64,000 nucleotides of DNA, from assembly GCF_019599405.1 (NCBI RefSeq), contig NZ_RKLQ01000001.1:1240001-1304000 (forward strand). Direction: 5' to 3'. The translations under genes were made by a program, and so were the position numbers. Positions 8,227 to 17,517 of this stretch are shown here, in pieces (the stretch's first letter is position 1; each line of letters starts with the position of its first letter). The DNA is from Haloarcula salinisoli (lineage in GTDB: Archaea; Halobacteriota; Halobacteria; Halobacteriales; Haloarculaceae). The notes under the pieces are model-generated. The model did no database searches, had not been told where the DNA came from, and saw nothing but the letters and a program-made list of their open reading frames with translations.

Positions 8227-8728
8227 ATGACTGGTAATCAAAATACGAGCAATGATAATGGACTGCCGAATCTCGGCAGGCGAACGTATCTCAAAGGTGC
8301 CGCAGCGGCACTCGTTGCTGGCGGCGGGCTCTCGGGCAGCGGGACCGCAGTCGGCCAGACCACGAACGGGTTCGGCCAGGGCGAGTACGGGGCCGGCGGC
8401 TACGGCGGCAATCCCGGACTCGCAGTGTCGACCGACGGAGACGTGAACAAAGACTAGACGACACTGACCGTCGCGGGGACGCTGTCGGCTCTCGGCGAGG
8501 CGTCCGAGGCGTCAGTGTTCTTCGAGTGGGGCCTCGGTGTCCGTCGGGGTGTTCGACAGCGGCGGCAGTCGTCTCGATAGCAACGAGCGGTCGGCCAGCG
8601 GGGACAGAGCGTCCGGGACCGACGAGTTCGAATTCAAACATCGCGACGGGTCCAGCTTCTCCGTCCGCCTCCGGGTGACCGACGAGGCAGGGGCCGCCAC
8701 GGAGGCAGAGCGGACAGTCGACGCCTGA
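8227..8728 (+). pseudogene. Decayed Tat-exported surface protein (PKD-type), stop plus frameshift
   Basis: An ATG at 8227 opens a frame with a Tat signal ('RRTYLKGAAAALVAGG') and a Gly-rich segment, then stops at a TAG (8455-8457). Translation of the same frame past the TAG gives 'TLTVAGTLSALGEASEASV' and 'FFEWG', a typical repeat of haloarchaeal surface proteins. Coding then shifts to another frame from about 8537, ending with '[18 protein letters not shown]', the end of a PKD-like domain, with a stop at 8728. So one ancestral secreted protein has been broken by a nonsense mutation, a frameshift and probably a large internal deletion. The 76-residue N-terminal stub could still be made and exported. 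Confidence 0.72.
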
Positions 8729-8792
8729 GCACCGAGCGGAGGTATATGTCACCGTAGTTTTATATCTCGACCGGCCGAACTCTCGGTCGGAT

Positions 8793-8993
8793 ATGGTTTT
8801 CAAGAAAATCACGCTGATCGGGACGAGTCCGGAGAGTTTCGACGCCGCGGCCGACGACGCTATCGAGCGCGCCGAATCGACGCTGGAGAATCTGATGTGG
8901 GTCGAGGTAGACGAACTGGGCGTCGAGATAGCGAGCGTCGAGAACCGCGAGTACCAGGCGGAAGTGACAGTGGCCTTCGAGTTAGAAGAGTAG
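8793..8993 (+). CDS. Dodecin, flavin-storage protein
   Basis: A 66-residue dodecin. Twelve subunits form a hollow sphere that binds riboflavin or lumichrome and limits flavin phototoxicity (established for the Halobacterium protein). The sequence opens '[16 protein letters not shown]' and contains '[17 protein letters not shown]', where the Trp stacks on the isoalloxazine ring. It closes with '[11 protein letters not shown]'. Length and motifs match the archaeal family throughout. A TATA-like 'ttttatatc' about 33 bases upstream supports the ATG at 8793. A strong hairpin follows the stop. Confidence 0.97.
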   Translation: MVFKKITLIGTSPESFDAAADDAIERAESTLENLMWVEVDELGVEIASVENREYQAEVTVAFELEE

Positions 8994-8995
8994 CG

Positions 8996-9139
8996 AGGTC
9001 GCTCGCATTGCGAGCAACCTCGAACCGGAGCGAGGACAGCGAGGCGTGACCGCAAGGACCGCCTCGAAAGCGAACGGAGAGGGACCGGAGGTCCCTCAAG
9101 CAGTCGGGCGGCTGTGCCGCCCTACGACGGTGAAACCGT
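8996..9139. repeat. Array of tight palindromes with 3-base loops
   Basis: Between the convergent dodecin and IscA-like genes lie successive near-perfect hairpins. A 12-bp stem with one mismatch and loop ATT spans 8996-9022. An 8-bp stem with loop GGA spans 9079-9097. A 7-bp stem with loop TGT spans 9106-9122. A 5-bp stem with loop GAA spans 9127-9139. A wider 'gaggcg...cgcctc' pairing lies between the first and second. The first probably terminates dodecin mRNA. The cluster resembles the palindromic spacer families seen between haloarchaeal genes. Confidence 0.7.
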
Positions 9140-9164
9140 GAGCGACAGCGACCCGCGAAGGAGG

Positions 9165-9536
9165 TTACGTTCGGAACGATTCGCCACAGCCACACTCGCT
9201 GACCACGTTGGGGTTCTCGACGTGGAACCCTGCGCCCTGCAGGCCGCCCTCGTAGGCCAGCACTGAGCCCTCGATGTAGTCGATGCTCGCGCCGTCGACG
9301 AAGACGCGCAGGCCGTTGCGCTCGTAAATCGTGTCGCCATCTTCCGGTTCGTGCTCGAATCGCATCCCGTAGGAGAGCCCGGCACAGCCGCCCTGCTGGA
9401 CGTAGAGCCGGAGGCCGGCCTCGTCCATGTCCATGCCTTCGCCCTCCATGAGGCCCATTGCCTCCTCGGCTGCGGCCTCCGTAACGCCGACGTCCTCCCC
9501 GCCGAGCTCTGGCTCGCCCTCGATAGTGCTGCTCAT
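9165..9536 (-). CDS. A-type Fe-S cluster carrier (IscA/SufA/ErpA family)
   Basis: A 123-residue HesB-family protein that delivers Fe-S clusters to apo-proteins. The three cluster-binding cysteines are visible: one in 'QQGGCAGLSYGM' and two in the C-terminal 'ECGCGESF'. The 'GLRVFVDGASIDYIEGS' strand pair is characteristic. ATG 9536 (MSSTIEG) is chosen; the in-frame upstream stretch to 9620 has non-haloarchaeal composition (basic, not acidic). The acidic extension at residues 20-40 ('EGEGMDMDEAG') is typical of halophiles. Confidence 0.94.
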   Translation of the reverse strand: MSSTIEGEPELGGEDVGVTEAAAEEAMGLMEGEGMDMDEAGLRLYVQQGGCAGLSYGMRFEHEPEDGDTIYERNGLRVFVDGASIDYIEGSVLAYEGGLQGAGFHVENPNVVSECGCGESFRT

Positions 9537-9628
9537 ATGGATAGATGCGCCCCCAGCCCTGTTAACCCTGACGCTGGTCGCGATACTCCTGCCGGCGTTG
9601 TCCCCTGACAGCAGTCGCAAGCCCGCTG

Positions 9629-9744
9629 GGCAGGCGCTTCGCCTGCCAATCCCGGGTATGAATCAACAGATATCCGCCGAGGGCATGCACACGACGAGAA
9701 GGTGGAGTGACCAACCGGGCGACCCGCCAGGGCTCACGGGTCGC
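9629..9744. repeat. Two further spacer palindromes upstream of the IscA-like gene
   Basis: A perfect 8-bp hairpin with loop CTT occupies 9629-9647, and an 8-bp stem with a 10-base loop occupies 9719-9744. Both lie in the spacer between the IscA-like gene and hisD, which are on the same strand. The first has the same tight 3-base loop design as the array at 8996-9139. This suggests the same repeat family on both sides of the IscA-like gene. Confidence 0.6.
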
Positions 9745-9765
9745 TACACTCCCTCTTCGCCTGTT

Positions 9766-9796
9766 GCGAGGAATCTCACTCCGTTCGATTCCTCGC
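9766..9796 (-). terminator. 10-bp hairpin at the 3' end of hisD
   Basis: A perfect 10-bp stem (9766-9775 with 9787-9796) with an 11-base loop begins on the last base of the hisD stop codon. It is well placed to protect or terminate hisD mRNA. There is no U-tract, so a role in 3'-end stability is as likely as termination. Confidence 0.5.
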
Positions 9797-11064
9797 TACT
9801 CGAACCGCTTCTTGACGCTCTCGGCGTGGGCTTCTAGCCCCTCGGCCTCGGCGAGTGTCGTAATCGTCTCGCGCAGCTCGCCCAGCGAGTCCTCCGAGAG
9901 CCGCTGGACCGTCGTCGACCGGACGAACGTATCGACCGAGAGGCCGCCGGTGACGCGGGCAGCCCCGCCCGTCGGCAGGACGTGGTTGGTGCCGGCGGCG
10001 TAGTCGCCCGCGGCGACGGGGCTGTAGGGGCCAAGGAACACCGAGCCCGCCGAGGGGATTCGCTCCAGCAGCGCCTCGTCGTCGTCGGCCTGGATGGAGA
10101 GGTGTTCGGCGGCGTACTCCTCGGCGAAGAGGACGGCTTCGCTCATCGAGCGAGCGAGGAACACGCCGGAGGCGTCGTTGTCGAGCGCCCCACGGATGAC
10201 GGCCTCGCGCTCGCGTTCGGCCGCTTGGGACTCGACGGCCTCGGCGACGGCCTCGGCGACGGCCTCGTCGTCTGTCACCGCCACGACGGAGGCGTTCTCG
10301 TCGTGTTCGGCCTGCGCGACGAGGTCGGCCGCGACGAGGTCGGGGTCGGCCGCCGCGTCTGCGACGACCATGATCTCGCTCGGCCCGGCGAGGAAGTCGA
10401 TGGCCACGTCACCCCGCACCTCGGCCTTGGCGGCCGTGACCCAGCGGTTGCCCGGCCCGACGACGATGTCCGTGCTCGTGACCGTCTCGGTGCCGTACGC
10501 GAGCGCGGCGATGGCCTGGGCGCCGCCGACCTGGTAGACGGCGTCGGCACCGGCGACGTGGATGGCCGCCAGCGTGACGGGGTTGACCGACTCGGCGGGC
10601 GGCGTCGCGACGGCGACGTGTTCGACGCCGGCGACCTTCGCGGGGATGACACCCATCAGCGCGCTAGAGGGGTAGGCCGCGGTCCCGCCGGGCGCGTAGA
10701 CGCCGGCGCTGTCCAGTGGGCTGAAGCGCCGGCCCAGTTCCCGCCCCTCGAAGTCGTCGCGCCAGTCCTCGGGCCGCTGGCGCTCGTGGAACGCGCGGAT
10801 GTTGTCGGCCGCGTCCTCGATGGCCGCGCGGACGTCGTCGTCTATCTCCTCGTAAGCGCGTTCGGCGGCGTCGGTGATGTCGATGTTGCCGACCTCGACG
10901 TCGTCGAACTCGCTTGCGAAGCGTCGCAGCGCCACGTCGCCCTCCTCGCTGACGGCGTCGACGATGTCGGCCACGTCGTCGCGGACCGCCTCGACGCCGG
11001 CGTCGCGGTCGAACAGCGCCGACCGCTCGTCCGGTCCGAGGTCGGCGACAGTGCGTACGTTCAT
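9796..11064 (-). CDS. hisD: Histidinol dehydrogenase
   Basis: A 422-residue, zinc-dependent, NAD-linked enzyme that catalyses the last two oxidations of histidine synthesis, histidinol to histidine. Diagnostic blocks include 'GVYAPGGTAAYPSS' (about 119-132), 'QVGGAQAIAALAYG', 'IVGPGNRWVTAAKAEV', 'DFLAGPSEIMVVAD', and 'GTNHVLPTGGAARVTGGLSV', the last spanning the active-site region. The length is normal. It stands alone on this strand. Another histidine gene, hisC, lies about 45 kb away at 54872, so the pathway is scattered, as is usual in haloarchaea. Confidence 0.98.
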   Translation of the reverse strand: MNVRTVADLGPDERSALFDRDAGVEAVRDDVADIVDAVSEEGDVALRRFASEFDDVEVGNIDITDAAERAYEEIDDDVRAAIEDAADNIRAFHERQRPEDWRDDFEGRELGRRFSPLDSAGVYAPGGTAAYPSSALMGVIPAKVAGVEHVAVATPPAESVNPVTLAAIHVAGADAVYQVGGAQAIAALAYGTETVTSTDIVVGPGNRWVTAAKAEVRGDVAIDFLAGPSEIMVVADAAADPDLVAADLVAQAEHDENASVVAVTDDEAVAEAVAEAVESQAAEREREAVIRGALDNDASGVFLARSMSEAVLFAEEYAAEHLSIQADDDEALLERIPSAGSVFLGPYSPVAAGDYAAGTNHVLPTGGAARVTGGLSVDTFVRSTTVQRLSEDSLGELRETITTLAEAEGLEAHAESVKKRFE

Positions 11065-11108
11065 ACGCGGGCTTCGAGACCGGTGGAAAAACGGGTTTCC
11101 CTTTGGGG

Positions 11109-11792
11109 CTACCGGAACAGCGCCACGCTGAGATGCAGCGCCGATACGCCGAACGTGATGAGAACCATCGCGCCGGCGACGAAAAGCGTCGTAACCGACG
11201 GGACCCCGCCGGCAGCGGTCAACAACACTGCCACCAGCGTAACAGCGCCCCCCAGGAGTACCAGATGGGCCAGCACCCAGGGGAGCACGTCGCGGACGGC
11301 GGCGAGCCTTCGTCCGAGTCCACCCCTGGATTCGACGCCGACGCGCTGGCCCGGCCGGTAGTACTCCGAGGCCGTCGCGTAGCCGTCGCTACGGTCCACG
11401 TGCTGGGTCCGTCTGGACTCGGTCGTGGCGGTCCCAGACTCGGTCGCCATCCGCTGTGCGGCCTCGCTGATGGTCTCGCTGTCGGCTGTACCGCTGTCGA
11501 CCGTCGGCTCTGTACGCTCCTCGACCGTCGGCTCTGTACGCTCCTCGACCGTCCAGCTGTCGTCCAGATACCGTTTCGCGTACGCCGCGTGGCCCAGCCG
11601 GTCGTAGCGGGCCCGCTCAGTGTCGTCGGTCAGAACCTCCTTCGCGGTGGTGAGGCGCTTGAACTGTTCGCCGGCGTCTTGCGTGTCGGTGACGTCCGGG
11701 TGGTGGCGCTTCACTTGCTCGCGGTACGCGCGGACTATTGCCTGCTCGTCCGCGTCGGGCTCGACCCCGATGACCCCGTAGAGCGTTTCCAT
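11109..11792 (-). CDS. J-domain protein with C-terminal membrane anchor
   Basis: A 227-residue protein. Residues 1-65 form a J-domain with the HPD motif at 31-33, which stimulates the ATPase of Hsp70/DnaK (established). It lacks the zinc-finger and substrate domains of true DnaJ. A low-complexity linker follows, containing a perfect duplication of the 8-residue unit VEERTEPT. The C-terminus has two predicted membrane helices (about 168-190 and 198-220). It therefore probably recruits DnaK to the membrane. It lies upstream of hisD but is separated from it by 44 bases. Confidence 0.85.
   Translation of the reverse strand: METLYGVIGVEPDADEQAIVRAYREQVKRHHPDVTDTQDAGEQFKRLTTAKEVLTDDTERARYDRLGHAAYAKRYLDDSWTVEERTEPTVEERTEPTVDSGTADSETISEAAQRMATESGTATTESRRTQHVDRSDGYATASEYYRPGQRVGVESRGGLGRRLAAVRDVLPWVLAHLVLLGGAVTLVAVLLTAAGGVPSVTTLFVAGAMVLITFGVSALHLSVALFR
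11497..11544. repeat. 24-bp tandem duplication inside the J-domain gene
   Basis: Two perfect head-to-tail copies of a 24-bp unit (11497-11520 and 11521-11544), plus the first 9 bases of a third, encode the repeated VEERTEPT linker. The unit length is a multiple of three, so the frame is kept. Perfect identity points to a recent slippage event. Confidence 0.85.
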
Positions 11793-11894
11793 ATTGAGGG
11801 CAGTTGTTAAATCTAATGGCCGAAAGCCTACATGAAACTACCGATGGTTACCAACGGTGAGTCGCGCACAAAAGGAGTACAAGCGACCGGCGAC

Positions 11895-13928
11895 CTACGC
11901 CAGCCACTCGTCGGGCTTCGTGTTGTAGTCGATATCCGTCGCCGCGAGATGCTCGACGTCGCTCCAGGGGACGTCCTCGACGGTAACCTCCTCGCCGTCG
12001 TACCGGAGCCGTTTGCCGACCTCCTCGGGTTCGGGCTCGCGGTCCCGGCGTTTGGCGACCTCGATGTCGTGGTCGTCGAACTCCTTGACGATCGTCAGCA
12101 GGTTCACCGGCCGACCCCACAGCTCGAAGACGCGTTTGAGCACCTCCGTGGCCTGCTTGCGGTCGAGCATGATGCCGTTGTACTGGTGGGCCAGCAGTAG
12201 CTCGTTGCGGTTCCGGTAGTTGCCGTCCTGGACCACGACGGTGGGCTTGCCGAAGTTCGTGAAGGAGAGCATCAGCTTTTTCTTCACGTCCTCGTGGTCC
12301 GTCGAGGTGACCCGGTAATCGCCGGAGGCGTGGGTGTACTCGTAGGTGAAGTAGTCGTTGTCGTCGACGAACTCCTGGGTGAGGAACTCATCGAGGAAGG
12401 TCACGTCGTTGTGGCTCTCGCGAATCTCTCGCATCCGGTCCCAGCCGCGGGTGTACTCCACGTCGGCGAGGGCGTCCTCGACGCTGTCGTACCGGGAGTC
12501 GTCGAACATGTACCGCGAGACCCGCTCCAGTTCGGCCTGGCCGACCCGGGAGACAAAGCCCCGATACTGGGGCTTGACCAGCGAGTAATGCCGTTGGGCC
12601 AGCCCCTCGTAGGTCAGTACCTTCCAGGGATAGTTCGCCACGTCGAACTCGCCGTCGCGGGCCCCAATGAGGCCCTCGGCGTCGATGCGGGGGTCCTCGG
12701 GGTCGAGTTCGTCGATGTGGCCGGCGACGTTTTGCAACCAGGCCGGTGGTTCGAGGTGGTCCTGGACCTCGGTGAAGTCCACGACGTCGTGGAACGTCCG
12801 CCAGGTGACACCCTCGGTCCGGAGCAGCCGCTCGACGACCTCCCGACGGTTCTCGGTGTTCTCGACGTACTCCCAGATTTCCAGCCCCAGCTTGTAGGGG
12901 TTGAGTCCGGGCGACCCCAGCACCTGGGCCATGTGGTCCGAGTAGAGGATGAACTCGTCGTCACCGGCGAAGCGCTCGCCGGTCATCATCAGCGACTCCC
13001 AGTAGGCCGCCCACCCTTCGTTCATCACCTTCGTCATCTTCTGGGGGGCGAAGTAGTACGCCTCCCTGCGCAGGAGTTCGAGGATGTCTTTCTGCCAGTC
13101 GGTCATCTCCACCGCCTTCTCGGCGTCCTCGTCGTAGGCCATCCCGTGTTTGCGGATAAAGCCGAGCACGTCCTTCTCCGGCTGGGACGGGAAGGTCGCA
13201 CCGTTGTCCTCGTCTGACTGGGCCTCCAGCCAGTCGTCGTCGAACACCTGGCGCTTGACCTCCTCGGAGAGGTCCAGCTCGTCGAGCTGGTCGGTGACGT
13301 CGACGCCCTCTATCTCCGCTAACCTATCGCGGGCCGTCTCGACCGGACGATACGGCTGGTGCTGGTCGATGTTGTCCTCCAGACAGAGGACGTGGTCGAT
13401 AAAGCGCTCGACCTCGCTCCGGTCGATGTCGGGGTCCTGCATATACTCCCGGATGGTGTCGGCGTGGCGGGCCAGCATACCCGCGGCGTCCGGCCCGCGA
13501 CCGTCGTCTTCGCTGCCAGCCGCTCGCGGTGGCGCGCCGTCGCTGAAGAGGCCGAACCACTCGTTGTTCGCGAAGAAGTCCGCGTGGGCCTCCACGTGCG
13601 TGATGACAGCCTTCTGGTCGGCCAGCGTGTTGGACTCCTGGAGGAAGGCATGTGAGGGGTCGTCGTTGTTGACGATCTCGAAGGCCTTCCCGCCGAGGAA
13701 CTGGCCCTGTTTCTGCTGGCGGTCGTACTGCATCCCCCAACGCCAGTGCGGGTAGCGCTTCTGGAACCCGCCGTAGGCGATGAGCTCGTTCATCTCGTCG
13801 TAGTCGACCACCCAGTAGTTCACCGGGTAGGGGGTCAGCCCCAGCCGCTCGGCGAGGTTGCTCGCCTCGTTCACCGGCTCTTCGAGGTCGTCGGCGATGC
13901 GCTGTTTCCGGAATCTGTCGTCGTTCAT
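11895..13928 (-). CDS. SpoVR family protein
   Basis: A 677-residue SpoVR homologue, longer than the usual 450-510 residues of bacterial members because of haloarchaeal extensions. Typical blocks are '[23 protein letters not shown]' (split across about 33-55), 'RYPHWRWGM', '[13 protein letters not shown]' and '[12 protein letters not shown]'-like '[26 protein letters not shown]'. SpoVR acts with a DUF444 protein and PrkA kinase in bacteria (sporulation in Bacillus, stress response in enterics); its biochemistry is unknown. The start overlaps the stop of the DUF444 gene by 4 bases (ATGA). It is the last gene of the four-gene operon. Confidence 0.95.
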   Translation of the reverse strand: MNDDRFRKQRIADDLEEPVNEASNLAERLGLTPYPVNYWVVDYDEMNELIAYGGFQKRYPHWRWGMQYDRQQKQGQFLGGKAFEIVNNDDPSHAFLQESNTLADQKAVITHVEAHADFFANNEWFGLFSDGAPPRAAGSEDDGRGPDAAGMLARHADTIREYMQDPDIDRSEVERFIDHVLCLEDNIDQHQPYRPVETARDRLAEIEGVDVTDQLDELDLSEEVKRQVFDDDWLEAQSDEDNGATFPSQPEKDVLGFIRKHGMAYDEDAEKAVEMTDWQKDILELLRREAYYFAPQKMTKVMNEGWAAYWESLMMTGERFAGDDEFILYSDHMAQVLGSPGLNPYKLGLEIWEYVENTENRREVVERLLRTEGVTWRTFHDVVDFTEVQDHLEPPAWLQNVAGHIDELDPEDPRIDAEGLIGARDGEFDVANYPWKVLTYEGLAQRHYSLVKPQYRGFVSRVGQAELERVSRYMFDDSRYDSVEDALADVEYTRGWDRMREIRESHNDVTFLDEFLTQEFVDDNDYFTYEYTHASGDYRVTSTDHEDVKKKLMLSFTNFGKPTVVVQDGNYRNRNELLLAHQYNGIMLDRKQATEVLKRVFELWGRPVNLLTIVKEFDDHDIEVAKRRDREPEPEEVGKRLRYDGEEVTVEDVPWSDVEHLAATDIDYNTKPDEWLA

Positions 13929-15244
13929 TCTGACTCCTCCGTGCTGAGGATTTTATATATCGCGTCGACAACGTCCTCCGGCGAGGTGACGTAGGCGACC
14001 GCGACGTTGTCCGAGTCGCGGAAGCTCCGCTCGACCTCCTCGGCGTGGGTCGCGTTGATTGCGTTCCCCGACGGCTGGGTCTCCACGTAGGCGTGGAGGT
14101 TCGCCGGAATCTCCTCCATCATCGGGATGACCCGCTCCTCGGTGTCGTTCGAGGAGTTCTCGCTGTCGCCGGCTGCGAAGACGTATCGGTTCCACTCGCT
14201 CCAGGGGTACTCCTCTTCCAGCACTGCGGCCGCCAGTTCGTAGGCGCTGGAGATACGGGTCCCGCCACCAGAGCGGATGCCGAAGAACTCGTCGCGGTCG
14301 ACCTCCCAGGCGTCGGCGTCGTGGGCGATGTAGACGAACTCGGCGTTATCGTACTTGCCTTGGAGATACCAGTCAAGCGGCGTGAAGGTGCGTTCGACCA
14401 GTTCCCGCTTCTTCTGGCGCATACTCCCGGAGACGTCGCGGATGTTGACCACGACGACGTTCTTCTCGCGCTCCTCGACGACCTCGGGGTAGCGGTAGCG
14501 CTCGTCCTCACGGCGGAACGGAATCTGTTCGACACCCTCCCGGCGGATACGCGTCGAGGTGTCGACTTTCTCGACCTCGGCCTCCATCTCCTCGATGGAA
14601 CTCCAGGTCGATTTCTCGTCGGCCGCGATGTCGTCGTAGGCGTCCTCTATCCAGGCCTTCGAGACCGGGATGTTCTGCTCGCGGGCCCACTCGAAGACCG
14701 TTGCGGGACCCCAGCCGTCCACTTTCAGGGCCTCCCGTATGTACTCCTCGTCGAAGTCCATCGCCAGCTTGCGCTTGAGCCCCTTCTTGAACAGCCGCTC
14801 GAAGTCCAGCGTCGAGGACGGCCCGGAACGGGTGATGTCCGTGAAGTCGCCCTCCTTTTCCTCGATGACCTTCTTTCCCTTGGGGTCTAAGTCCAGCCCG
14901 AGCTGTTCGTCCAGCTCCTGGGCGAACTCTTCGGGGTCCATCTCGTAGTACTCGTGTTCGCCGCCCTCCTCGCCGGGCTCGCCGTCCTCGCCCTCCTCGC
15001 CGTCACCGGGCTGGGGCTGTGGCTGGCCGACGGGGTCGCCCTCCTCGGCGCCCTCGCCCTGGCCGACGCCGCCCTTGTCGCGCTGGTCGTAGGCGAACTC
15101 GGGCAGATTCACTATCTTGATGGGTATCTTCACCTCGTCCCCGCGGGACTGACCGAGGTCACCGTACTGGATGAACTCGGAGAGGTCCTGTCGGCGCTCC
15201 TCGCCCACTTCGCGGTACCGTTCGAGGTCGTCTTTCAGTCCCAT
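13925..15244 (-). CDS. DUF444 (YeaH/YhbH) von Willebrand A-like protein
   Basis: A 439-residue member of the YeaH/YhbH family. A central Gly/Gln/Glu/Pro-rich linker (about 65-95) precedes the conserved region. Further on is a vWA-type metal site, '[16 protein letters not shown]' (a D-x-S-x-S variant), then '[13 protein letters not shown]', '[14 protein letters not shown]' and '[12 protein letters not shown]'. The ATG at 15244 ([10 protein letters not shown]) overlaps the PrkA stop by 10 bases; an in-frame upstream stretch lacks homology. It is a constant partner of PrkA and SpoVR and likely scaffolds their complex. Confidence 0.95.
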   Translation of the reverse strand: MGLKDDLERYREVGEERRQDLSEFIQYGDLGQSRGDEVKIPIKIVNLPEFAYDQRDKGGVGQGEGAEEGDPVGQPQPQPGDGEEGEDGEPGEEGGEHEYYEMDPEEFAQELDEQLGLDLDPKGKKVIEEKEGDFTDITRSGPSSTLDFERLFKKGLKRKLAMDFDEEYIREALKVDGWGPATVFEWAREQNIPVSKAWIEDAYDDIAADEKSTWSSIEEMEAEVEKVDTSTRIRREGVEQIPFRREDERYRYPEVVEEREKNVVVVNIRDVSGSMRQKKRELVERTFTPLDWYLQGKYDNAEFVYIAHDADAWEVDRDEFFGIRSGGGTRISSAYELAAAVLEEEYPWSEWNRYVFAAGDSENSSNDTEERVIPMMEEIPANLHAYVETQPSGNAINATHAEEVERSFRDSDNVAVAYVTSPEDVVDAIYKILSTEESE

Positions 15245-17517
15245 CTGTAGCTCACCTGGCTCATGACGTGGCGGCTGGTCAGCTCCGCAGCCGCCTCGCT
15301 GTAGCCGTGCATCTCCATCATGTTCTGGATAGTCTCTTCTTTGAGCGCGGCCGTCTCGGTGCCCGACGGCGGGTTGTCCCACTGCTGTGGGTCGAAGTCC
15401 TCGTAGGTCCGCTTGACGTCGTCCCAGTCGTGGCTACCCAGGACGGTCTTGATGACCGGAATCTCCTTGGGCGAGACGTCGCCGACGCGGAACTCCTCGT
15501 CGCGGCGCTGCCACGCGTGGCGGTTCAGCGCCGTGATTATCTTGTCCGTGCGGAACTTCGTGACCGCGTGGTCGGCCTCGCCGCCCTCGTAGTTCTTCTC
15601 GTCGAAGCGGCCCAGATGCTCTATCTCGAACACCTTCATCTTCAGGGGGTCCGGGTCGACGAACTCGCCGCGCTCGTTCTCTAGCTGTTCGTCGGAGGCC
15701 CAGGCGTACACCTGCTCGATGTACTCCTCGACCGTGGACTCGTCGACGCGCTTGTCACGCATCAGCGCGGCCAGCACGTCCTGCTCCTGTTCGCCGAAGA
15801 TGTAGTTTTTCACCGGCACCACGCGCTCCTCGTACTCGGTCGCCTCGCCGGGCGAGAACACCGGCGCGTCCTGTAGCCCCTCGGCGATGGCGTTTAGCAC
15901 GTCCCGCGGCATGATGACGTGTTCGACCGGCAGGTCCGGGTGGTGGCGGTCCTGCGCTTCGTGGAGCAGGTCGGCCACGACGTCACGGACGTACGTCACG
16001 GGGATGCCGTGGTCGCCGTCCTGGGGGGTTATCTCGACGTCGTAATCGTCGATGTCGACGCGCTCGTCGCCCTCCATCAGGTAGCCCCGGTCGAAGAGGA
16101 GTGCCTTCTCGACGAGGTCAAGTCCAGCGGGGACGTTCGAGCTGTCCAGCCGGGAGACCACCGCATAGAGCGCCGCCGCTTCGATAGTGTGGGGCGCGAT
16201 GTCTTTCTCTGTCGGCGTGTCGAGGTCGTCCCTGACAGCGACGCTCACCGGTTCCTGAATCCACGTCTCCAGTTCTTCCCAGGAGTCCGGGTCCCAGACG
16301 CTGGTCTCGTTCGTGAGCTCCCGTCGCAGCAACTGCGACTCAAGCGAGAGGTTCGTCAGGTAGGTAAACTCGTGTTTGTCGAGCCGTCGCTTGAGGGCTT
16401 TCAGCGGGTCCTGACCCTCGCGGTCGGCGTGCTGATTGAGCTGGGCCTCCAGGTCGGGGTTCGAGATGATGACAAGCTGCGTGTCGACGTCCATCCCGAT
16501 ACCCTTGTCCAGCTTGACGCGGCTCTCGTCGGGGACGTTCAGCAGCTTCTGGAGCAGGTCGGCGTGCTGGGCGGCGTCCTCGACGACCGTCAGCAGGCCG
16601 TTGCCCTGTGAGAGCACGCCGTCGTAAGAGAACGCCTGGGGGTTCTTCCGGCCACGGGAGTCGAGTTCGCGGAGCATCCCGTGCATCCACGACCCCACGA
16701 GTCGTTCTTTGGGCGTCCCCTCGTCCTCGGAGTGAAGGATACCGATTCCCCGACCGACGTCGACGACGAAGTTCTTGACTCGCAGATGCGAGGGGTCGGT
16801 GACGGCGGAGAAGAGGTTCTCCTCGCCGGCCCGTCGGTACTGCTCCTCCAGGAAGTTGTACGCCTCCCGGGAGAAGGGGTCCAGTTCGCCCTCGACACGG
16901 ACCTCGATATGGTCGTCGAGCCGGTCGTTGATCTCGACCAGCAGCTCCTCGCGGACGTCCTTCGGGAAGACCGTCAGCGGGTGGGCCTGCACGGGGCTCT
17001 CGTACCAGTCGTCCTCGTCCTCGATGGGCGTGTCGCCGTAGGTCAGGGCGCTGTCGCTGCCGCCGGCGCCGGCGACGTTCCACTCGACCGTGTAGCGCCG
17101 GCCCTCCGGCGTCCGAGAGTACTCCCGCAGGCCGTTGATGAGACAGCGTTTGAGCTCGGATTTCCCCGTCGCAGTGGGTCCTTCGAGCCAGACGATTTTC
17201 TCGTCCTTGCCTCTCCCTGCCGCGATGGAGCGGAGGTCGTCGACGAAGGCGTTCAGCACCTCCGTGTTGCCCAGGATGGCGTGTTCGCCGTCGTTGTGTG
17301 GGTCGTCGAAGAAGCGGTAGCGCTCCTTCTCGTCGCCCTCCTCGATGACGGTCCGGGTGCCCGCCGCCTCGATGGCCGCGAGCAGGTACTTCGAGGCGTG
17401 CGAGGCGATTCCGGGCGACTCCAGGAGCGTGTCGACGTACTCGGAAAGCGCCATCGGCTCCTCGTAGGTGGCGTCGAGGGCCTCGTCGGCGCGGTCGATG
17501 TACTCCTCGCCGCTCAT
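15235..17517 (-). CDS. PrkA-type serine protein kinase, second paralog in the operon
   Basis: A 760-residue PrkA/YeaG-family protein. The N-terminal AAA+ module has a Walker A at 113-120 (GPTATGKS) following 'EKIVWLEG'; the C-terminal part carries the PrkA kinase-like region. Bacillus PrkA has been described both as a kinase and as a Lon-like ATPase, so the activity here is open. It shares domain order with the upstream 690-residue paralog but is clearly diverged from it. Its ATG abuts the paralog's stop directly (17517/17518) and its own stop overlaps the DUF444 start, so the genes are tightly coupled. Confidence 0.93.
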   Translation of the reverse strand: MSGEEYIDRADEALDATYEEPMALSEYVDTLLESPGIASHASKYLLAAIEAAGTRTVIEEGDEKERYRFFDDPHNDGEHAILGNTEVLNAFVDDLRSIAAGRGKDEKIVWLEGPTATGKSELKRCLINGLREYSRTPEGRRYTVEWNVAGAGGSDSALTYGDTPIEDEDDWYESPVQAHPLTVFPKDVREELLVEINDRLDDHIEVRVEGELDPFSREAYNFLEEQYRRAGEENLFSAVTDPSHLRVKNFVVDVGRGIGILHSEDEGTPKERLVGSWMHGMLRELDSRGRKNPQAFSYDGVLSQGNGLLTVVEDAAQHADLLQKLLNVPDESRVKLDKGIGMDVDTQLVIISNPDLEAQLNQHADREGQDPLKALKRRLDKHEFTYLTNLSLESQLLRRELTNETSVWDPDSWEELETWIQEPVSVAVRDDLDTPTEKDIAPHTIEAAALYAVVSRLDSSNVPAGLDLVEKALLFDRGYLMEGDERVDIDDYDVEITPQDGDHGIPVTYVRDVVADLLHEAQDRHHPDLPVEHVIMPRDVLNAIAEGLQDAPVFSPGEATEYEERVVPVKNYIFGEQEQDVLAALMRDKRVDESTVEEYIEQVYAWASDEQLENERGEFVDPDPLKMKVFEIEHLGRFDEKNYEGGEADHAVTKFRTDKIITALNRHAWQRRDEEFRVGDVSPKEIPVIKTVLGSHDWDDVKRTYEDFDPQQWDNPPSGTETAALKEETIQNMMEMHGYSEAAAELTSRHVMSQVSYRWD

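Noticed and set aside
9982-11361. A 459-codon open frame antisense to hisD and the J-domain gene
   Set aside because: It is produced by GC-rich codon bias on the opposite strand; hisD is unambiguous and the antisense product has no recognisable domain.
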